Assembly: GCF_000353285.1 (NCBI RefSeq)
Contig: NZ_KB731324.1
Coordinates: forward strand, 5,040,577-5,104,576
From: Leptolyngbya boryana PCC 6306
Lineage (GTDB): Bacteria > Cyanobacteriota > Cyanobacteriia > Leptolyngbyales > Leptolyngbyaceae
Length of the DNA: 64,000 bases
Reading direction: 5' to 3'
Made by a program: the position numbers and the translations under genes. Below are positions 58,716 through 64,000 of the stretch, one piece after another (within the stretch, counting starts at the first letter, position 1; each line of letters begins with the position of its first letter). The notes under the pieces were generated by a model. That model did no database searches and had not been told where the DNA came from. It saw only the letters and a program-made list of their open reading frames with translations.

Positions 58716-60709
58716 ATCAACTTCGCATGTTTGAGAAGGTTTAGAATTTGTTCTTGGATATGGTCTAGAACAGCGTGAAATTCTTCTTGAATCCAGAGAT
58801 CCCGCTGTTGTGCCGTCATATTTTCCAAAGACTGAAACATGTCTTCACGATAGGCTTGAATGTTTTTAGTAAACTGTTCTGCCTTGCGCTCAAGGACTAA
58901 ATGCAGTTGATAAAAATTAGGCGAGCCAGAGGTGCGACCGATTTCTTGCTGCTCATCTAAGCCATCTTTGAAAATGTCGATCGCTTCTTGAAACAATCGC
59001 AGAGTTTCTTCCAAATCGGAAAATCGAAATTCTAAGTCTCCTCGAATTTCCTCCATGCGTTGCTGCCCATCTGCAAGTCCGTCTCGTTCTCCTCCAGCTT
59101 GACGCAGCACGATCGCAAGCTTTTCTTGTAATTCAGGAATCTGATCCGCGCTCAATCCCAAGTTGTGCTCAAATCTTGCATGGTCTACGATCGCACTGCT
59201 CAAATTAACACTCGATAAATCTGCACCTGCTAGCTCAGCCCTCGTCAAATCCGTTTCAGTCAGAATGGCATTACTCATGTAAGCTCGCCGCAGTAAAGCA
59301 GTATGGAGATTAGTTTGCTGTAAGCAAGCTCGCAGCAGATTCACACCGCTCATTTCAGCAAATGATACCTGCGCTGCTGTCAGATCGACTGCACAGCAGT
59401 AAGCTCGATTGAGCGTTGCGCCTGTGAGCGTACAATGTCGCAAGTCGGAATCTCGAAATGAGGCACGAGTTAAAGTTGCTCCAGTTAAATTAGCATCCGT
59501 TAAAGTTGCCATCATGACTCGCGCACTGCTGAGCCTAGCTCGAATTAAAGTTGCCTGCGTCAGATTTGCGCCGTTTAATTCAGCATTTCTAAGATTGGCA
59601 TCGGTCAGTATAGCGCGGGACAGATTGGCAAAGGAGAAGTTCGAGCGACTCAGAGAAGCCTGCTCTAGATTAGCATTGCTCAGATCCGAGCCACGTAAAC
59701 TTGCACCATCGAGCCTCGCTTTGTAGAGATTAGCAGAGACGAGCTTAGCACGACGAATCACAGCAGAATTGAGTTGAACTTGTTCTAGATTTGCATAACT
59801 GAGATCAGCTTGGCTTAACTGCGATCGCCGTAAAATTGCTTTTTTCAAAAATGCATGTTGCAAATTCGCCCCGGTTAAATCTGCTCCAAATAGCGAAGCA
59901 TTCTTAAACTCTGCACCTTGCATCTTTGCGTATTTGAGCGAAGCGCCATTGAGAACGGTGCGATTTAACTTTGCCTGATGAAGAACCGCATCGGTGAGAT
60001 CGCTGCCACTGAGATCGGCTTCCGTCAGATTAGCGTGACTCAGATCTGCCTTCCTTAACACTGCATTTTTCAGATCGGCTTTGAATAGCTCGATCGTATG
60101 TTGCATCTGAGCATTGCAGAGATCAACCCGTTCTAAGATGGCATGGCTCAGATCTGTGTTTTCAAAATGAGCTTCAGAGAGCTTCGAGCCTGTTAAGTCT
60201 GCTTCGGATAAACAGGCATGGCTTAAATTTGCTTTACTTAGGTTGGTTCTTCGCAGACAGGTACCTTTAAGGATTGCCCCACACAAAATGCCTTCTACTA
60301 GCCTTGCTCCTCCTAAATCAGCTTCTTCTAAGTCTGCATCGCTCAGATCGGCTCTGACAAGATCGGTACGTGGGAGATTCGCTCGACGTAAAATCGCTTT
60401 CTGAAGGTTAGCACTGCGCATCACTGCACCTCGCAAGTTTGCCTCAGCGAGATTCGCTCCTGCTAGATTCGCCCCAACCAAATTGGCTCCTGCTAGATTC
60501 ACCCCAGCCAGATTCGCTCCTGCTAGATGGGCATAAGCAAGATCGAATGTATTACAGCCACTCGCAATCAATGGGAAATCTCTTCTCTCCTCTGTTGGAT
60601 ATTGCAGATCGCGTTCAGGGAACGTCGGTTGTCGAGGGTAATCACAGTAAAACTGAGGTGCAAAACAACTTTGATCAGAATCGCTTGCTAAATATTTCTT
60701 ACTCGGCAT
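58679..60709 (-). CDS. Large pentapeptide-repeat protein
   Basis: A 676-residue soluble protein. Residues about 55-490 consist of roughly 85 consecutive A(N/D)LXX-type pentapeptides (for example AGANLAGVNLAGANL), forming a long right-handed quadrilateral beta-helix. The end of the helix is capped by LGLSADQIPELQEKL. Residues about 500-676 are helical, with coiled-coil character (ERDGLADGQQRMEEIRGDLEFRF, LVLERKAEQFTKNIQAY). No signal peptide or TM. Partner and function are unknown; DNA mimicry is known for some pentapeptide proteins, but nothing here shows it. It is divergent from another pentapeptide gene. Confidence 0.9.
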   Translation of the reverse strand: MPSKKYLASDSDQSCFAPQFYCDYPRQPTFPERDLQYPTEERRDFPLIASGCNTFDLAYAHLAGANLAGVNLAGANLVGANLAGANLAEANLRGAVMRSANLQKAILRRANLPRTDLVRADLSDADLEEADLGGARLVEGILCGAILKGTCLRRTNLSKANLSHACLSEADLTGSKLSEAHFENTDLSHAILERVDLCNAQMQHTIELFKADLKNAVLRKADLSHANLTEADLSGSDLTDAVLHQAKLNRTVLNGASLKYAKMQGAEFKNASLFGADLTGANLQHAFLKKAILRRSQLSQADLSYANLEQVQLNSAVIRRAKLVSANLYKARLDGASLRGSDLSNANLEQASLSRSNFSFANLSRAILTDANLRNAELNGANLTQATLIRARLSSARVMMATLTDANLTGATLTRASFRDSDLRHCTLTGATLNRAYCCAVDLTAAQVSFAEMSGVNLLRACLQQTNLHTALLRRAYMSNAILTETDLTRAELAGADLSSVNLSSAIVDHARFEHNLGLSADQIPELQEKLAIVLRQAGGERDGLADGQQRMEEIRGDLEFRFSDLEETLRLFQEAIDIFKDGLDEQQEIGRTSGSPNFYQLHLVLERKAEQFTKNIQAYREDMFQSLENMTAQQRDLWIQEEFHAVLDHIQEQILNLLKHAKLIHRIWFTLDDDA

Positions 60710-60982
60710 CTCTCAGAAGCATGATTTAAAAGGACTAAATTGTGTGATTGTTAAAAAAAGATTCAATTCCAATTGTTAAAGTGCAAAAAAATATGTCTCC
60801 TCTGTATTTTCTAGGGATTTGAGTAAAACCATAACACCCTATTTTGGTTTACTGTAGGGAAATCCTAGATTAGATGAACGAAATTGATCGTTGCGCTTAC
60901 GCAGGTGCTAGACCTCATCTTCTTCTCACCCCTTAGCTTTCGCTTGTTTATTTTTATGACTAAATCTAAGTTGAGTTAACTT

Positions 60983-61921
60983 ATGCAGCATCGTTTATCT
61001 CAATCTTTTCGCCGATCGGAATTGATAGTCGGTGCGTTGATGGGTGCAGCAATTGTTCTAGGGACTGGATTTTACTGGCAACAACAACGGGCAAATCTGC
61101 ATCAACTTCAAGACCAAATCAACGGATTGAGAAAGACGACACAAGCGAATCCAACCCTCCAGAAAGACTTACTAGCACTCGAAAAAGACCGCATTGTTTT
61201 AGAAAATGCGATTCATAGTAGCATCGTTCAGACTGGCGGTGGTTTTCTACTATTTTTAACTGCATTCATTTCTTGGAAGAATCTCAAAGCGACTCAAAAG
61301 AATGTTGCGATCGCGGCTGAAAAGCAAGTCGCAGAACGCTATAGCCAAGCGATTAATCACCTCGGTAGTTCAAGCTTAGAGACTCGATTTGGTGGCATCC
61401 ATGTGCTCGAAAGAATCGCTCAAGAATCGCTGCAAGAACATTGGACAATCATGCAAGTGCTAACGTCTTATATTCAAGCGCGATCGCCCATAAATTCAGC
61501 TTCCTCGAAAATTGCAAGAGACATTCAAGCTTGCCTATCAGTCATCGCTCGTCGTCGCATCGAGTTCGATCCGCCTTACAATCCTTCTAGCTCTGCAACT
61601 CGCTTGAATTTAATTGAAACGCACTTGTGCAAGGCTGAATTAAGTGGGGCAAATCTGAGCAGAGCTTTACTGTTAAACTCCAATCTCAGCGGAGCCTATT
61701 TAACCCAAGTTGATTTTAGGGGTGCAAATCTGAGCTATGCAGTTCTAGTCGAAGCTTCTCTATATCAGGCGAACCTACAGCAGACCAGACTGATTGGGGC
61801 GGATTTAGAGAATGCTGACTTTCGAGGTGCGATCGGGCTAACTGTCGATCAAATCAAAGAAGCAAGAAATTGGCAGAGCGCAGAGTTTGATCCGGAATTT
61901 CAAGCCCAACTCTCAAAATAA
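60983..61921 (+). CDS. Membrane-anchored pentapeptide-repeat protein
   Basis: A 312-residue protein with two hydrophobic segments, about 15-31 (LIVGALMGAAIVLGTGF) and 88-104 (GGGFLLFLTAFISWKNL), separated by a coiled coil. A conserved module QVAERYSQAINHLGSSSLETRFGGIHVLERIAQESLQEHWTIMQVL follows, common in bacterial membrane pentapeptide proteins. About 13 pentapeptides follow (about 215-285, CKAELSGANLSRALLLNSNL) with the cap GLTVDQIKEA. Function unknown. It shares the 273-bp divergent region with the large pentapeptide gene. Confidence 0.88.
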   Translation: MQHRLSQSFRRSELIVGALMGAAIVLGTGFYWQQQRANLHQLQDQINGLRKTTQANPTLQKDLLALEKDRIVLENAIHSSIVQTGGGFLLFLTAFISWKNLKATQKNVAIAAEKQVAERYSQAINHLGSSSLETRFGGIHVLERIAQESLQEHWTIMQVLTSYIQARSPINSASSKIARDIQACLSVIARRRIEFDPPYNPSSSATRLNLIETHLCKAELSGANLSRALLLNSNLSGAYLTQVDFRGANLSYAVLVEASLYQANLQQTRLIGADLENADFRGAIGLTVDQIKEARNWQSAEFDPEFQAQLSK

Positions 61922-62042
61922 AATCAGCCGAACAACTTCCTGAGCGAAATTTAAAACCGCAGCTATACTCATTTTCAGTTTGTAACGATCGTGTAGAAAT
62001 TGCTTTACATGCGATCGCGGTGTGTCTTGAGACGGTGAATTC

Positions 62043-62903
62043 ATGCTTCTAACCCAGACTCTTTCGGATCAATATGTGCAGGTTGGTTCTGTTAGAACTC
62101 GATTTTGGCAGGCGGGAGAAGGAAAACATACGATTCTGCTGTTACATGGGGCAGGAGGATCTGCGGAGTTCTGGTATTACAATCTCCCGGGTTTAGCTCG
62201 ACAGCATCGTGTGATCGCGATCGATATGGTCGGATCAGGGCGCTCTGATAAACCCTCCGCTTCGTATTCGCTGACTTACCAGGCAGAATTTATTTTGGGG
62301 TTCATGGATGCGATGTCGATTTCATCGGCAGTTTTAGTAGGACATTCGATGTCCGGTGGAGCGGCTTTACAGCTTGCATTCATGGCTCCTAAGCGGGTTG
62401 AGAAATTAGTGCTCGTTGGCAGTTTTGGATTAGGGCAAGAAGTGACGCTTTCAGCCCGATTAGCAACCTTACCTTTTGCCGTGAGATCGCTCCAGCCAAG
62501 TCCGAAGGTCATGCGTCCGATGTTGAAGCAGAATGTCTTTGATGTCGATACGATTCCACAAGAGTGGATTGATTTGCGCTATCCAATTTTCGCGCTTCCA
62601 GGACGCAAGGAACCCTTGATCCAAATGGCGCGAACCAATCTATGTTTGCGAGGGGTTAGAGAAACTGTCTATCAGCCGATCGTTGAAAATCTGAAAAACA
62701 TCATTGCGCCTGCACTGATTATCTGGGGAAAACAGGATCGCATTCTTCCGGTCGCTCATGCCCATGTTGCAGCGAAGCGACTGCCGAATGCAGAACAACC
62801 ATTATTGCTCGATCGGTGTGGACACTATCCGCATTTAGAGCATCCAGCCCGGTTCAATCAAGCTGTACTCAATTTTCTGACTGGAACAAGTGGCAGTCAC
62901 TGA
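62043..62903 (+). CDS. Alpha/beta-hydrolase
   Basis: A 286-residue enzyme with the canonical fold. Oxyanion region LLLHGAGGSAEFW; nucleophile Ser in VLVGHSMSGGAAL; acid Asp in IIWGKQDRILP; base His in RCGHYPHLEHP. Substrate is not predictable; sequence resembles the broad esterase/C-C hydrolase group. The ATG at 62043 has no strong ribosome binding site. It is monocistronic by spacing. Confidence 0.9.
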   Translation: MLLTQTLSDQYVQVGSVRTRFWQAGEGKHTILLLHGAGGSAEFWYYNLPGLARQHRVIAIDMVGSGRSDKPSASYSLTYQAEFILGFMDAMSISSAVLVGHSMSGGAALQLAFMAPKRVEKLVLVGSFGLGQEVTLSARLATLPFAVRSLQPSPKVMRPMLKQNVFDVDTIPQEWIDLRYPIFALPGRKEPLIQMARTNLCLRGVRETVYQPIVENLKNIIAPALIIWGKQDRILPVAHAHVAAKRLPNAEQPLLLDRCGHYPHLEHPARFNQAVLNFLTGTSGSH

Positions 62904-63150
62904 AGTCATAGAACCAAGGTCTTTTAATCCGTTTTCCTATCGTGTTCAGACGACGATGTATTCTAGCAAAGGCTGAATTATCGATCGAGTAAAAGATTGG
63001 CAAGATATTCCAGCACCTAGCGCATTGCTAGGTGTAAATCGTGCTGTCCGAGCCAGTCAGGGTGTATTTGTTAACGCGGTTTCGTTTGATATGATGACTT
63101 GCGTATCTACCGAGGTGAAAAAATTATGCCTGCATCATAAAAGTTAGACC

Positions 63151-64000
63151 ATGATCTTCGCATCGAATTGCTGCCCGGATTGCGGGGGTGTAGAAATCAA
63201 ACCCTGCAAAAAATTGCTTGCTCAATCTAAAACTCAACTCAACGATCGTCGTAGTATCGCGCCAGAACGCCTGACCACTGTTTTATCTGATCGCTTAGAA
63301 ACGATTCGACAAGACACGCAACAAGTCAAGCAAGTTTTTCTGGTCGCAAATCCAATTCAATTTGCCAATCAACCGATCTCAGCGGCATTGGTTAAGATTC
63401 GCAATCAAGCAGCCACAGAGCTAAAAACGCAAGGCTTTCCGGTTGTAATTGTACCAACCAATTTAGAACCCGCTGAAGCGATCGCTTGGATCAATCGCCG
63501 CGCCAAACCGGGAGACATCGCGTTATCGATCCGAACTGATGCTTTCTTGAACCCGAATACGAGAGGCGTGACTGCTTTTTATCGTGCAGGAGATGAGAAC
63601 CGCCGACAGAAAGCACAACAACTGCTGGATCAAATTCTGGTCAATGTTCCCGCTTGGATGAGTCGGGGCACAAAGCCGGATACTGAAACAGCATTGGGGA
63701 GCCTTGATTTTATTCGCCAAATGAAGATTCCTGCGATCGTATTAACGGTCGGGTTTACTTCTAGCCCAGAAGATCGAGCTATTATTCTGAATCGCTCTCA
63801 AGCGATCGCACAAGGCATTGCCCAAGGGTTAGCACTCTGGAATCAAACGATCGTGCCGATGAGTATCAATTTGAATGGGCAAGCTTCTGATCAGCAAGGT
63901 GTGATTGTGGAAGGAAACTCATACATTCCTATTGATCTGTTAGATCAGCTTGCCATTCGAGTCAAACGTCCTCAAAATGCTCGATTGATTATTTACAACA
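63151..64000 (+). CDS. Amidase_3-like protein lacking zinc ligands, with stalk-type domain (3' end beyond window)
   Basis: The visible 283 residues start MIFASNCCPDCGGVEI. The fold follows N-acetylmuramoyl-L-alanine amidases of the amidase_3 type, but each ligand position is changed. The GHN-type His is replaced in IFASNCCPD. SIH-N-A reads LSIRTDAF with Arg for His. The VE-GF Glu reads LTVGFTSSPED with Thr. A copper-amine-oxidase-N-like stalk domain begins about residue 253 (GVIVEGNSYIPIDLLDQLAIRV). Therefore it is probably not a working amidase and may bind peptidoglycan. No signal peptide is visible at this start. The gene continues past the window end. Confidence 0.72.
   Translation, partial: MIFASNCCPDCGGVEIKPCKKLLAQSKTQLNDRRSIAPERLTTVLSDRLETIRQDTQQVKQVFLVANPIQFANQPISAALVKIRNQAATELKTQGFPVVIVPTNLEPAEAIAWINRRAKPGDIALSIRTDAFLNPNTRGVTAFYRAGDENRRQKAQQLLDQILVNVPAWMSRGTKPDTETALGSLDFIRQMKIPAIVLTVGFTSSPEDRAIILNRSQAIAQGIAQGLALWNQTIVPMSINLNGQASDQQGVIVEGNSYIPIDLLDQLAIRVKRPQNARLIIYN

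Overview
The window looks like chromosomal DNA of a filamentous-type cyanobacterium. GCGATCGC (HIP1) palindromes are dense. The protein set includes Psb32 (photosystem II protection), a DHNA-CoA thioesterase and a DUF98-type chorismate lyase (quinone synthesis), a cyanoexosortase, a GlcE/GlcF pair, multi-PAS kinases, and pentapeptide and WD40/STAND proteins. No tRNA, rRNA or CRISPR array was seen. The exact genus cannot be fixed from this sequence alone (Leptolyngbya-like is a guess).

Layout. 1-0.6 kb: 5' part of an HTH/AAA-like ATPase gene. 0.6-1.5 kb: long AT-rich non-coding stretch. 1.5-15.7 kb: mostly housekeeping genes (REC-GGDEF-EAL protein, AI-2E-type permease, map, thioesterase, psb32, prxQ, C39 peptidase, ABC-F ATPase, UbiB-like kinase, recN). 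15.8-18.3 kb: a small accessory patch between intact recN and a decayed second copy of the recN 3' end, which is itself split by a complete 1271-bp IS4-type element with a 9-bp target duplication. 18.4-27.1 kb: minus-strand exopolysaccharide and exosortase block (GST, B12 radical SAM, Wzc-like, Wza-like, exosortase partner, exosortase, DegT aminotransferase). 27.3-34.7 kb: LuxR-type regulator, 1170-residue STAND/WD40 protein, serpin and subtilase. 34.8-49.7 kb: rpe, a three-gene two-component operon, glcE-glcF, a Crp/Fnr regulator, sugar transferase, pgsA, ChaN-like protein and homoserine dehydrogenase.

49.8-53.5 kb: an integron. A complete IntI-type integrase (minus strand) lies divergent to a 2.33-kb, AT-rich, HIP1-free gene cassette. 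The cassette begins at G^TTAGCT (51150/51151) and ends in an 88-bp attC-like site whose first box AGCTAAC (53398-53404) is the exact complement of that start. Its single gene encodes an unrecognised 657-residue protein with a hydrophobic helical segment, a Ser/Gly linker and a possible metal-binding Cys/His motif. Between integrase and cassette lie repeated CTTAGGC motifs and a perfect 22-bp inverted repeat. This is the strongest candidate for something undescribed.

53.5-64 kb: GH65 phosphorylase whose stop codon sits on the cassette's right boundary, ChaB-like protein, chorismate lyase, a small RHH-like/membrane gene pair, two divergent pentapeptide-repeat genes, an alpha/beta hydrolase, and the 5' part of an amidase-like gene that has lost all recognisable zinc ligands.

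Start codons were moved inward where an upstream TTG/GTG start would translate repeats or non-coding DNA. All functional calls rest on motif recognition by eye; no database search was run.
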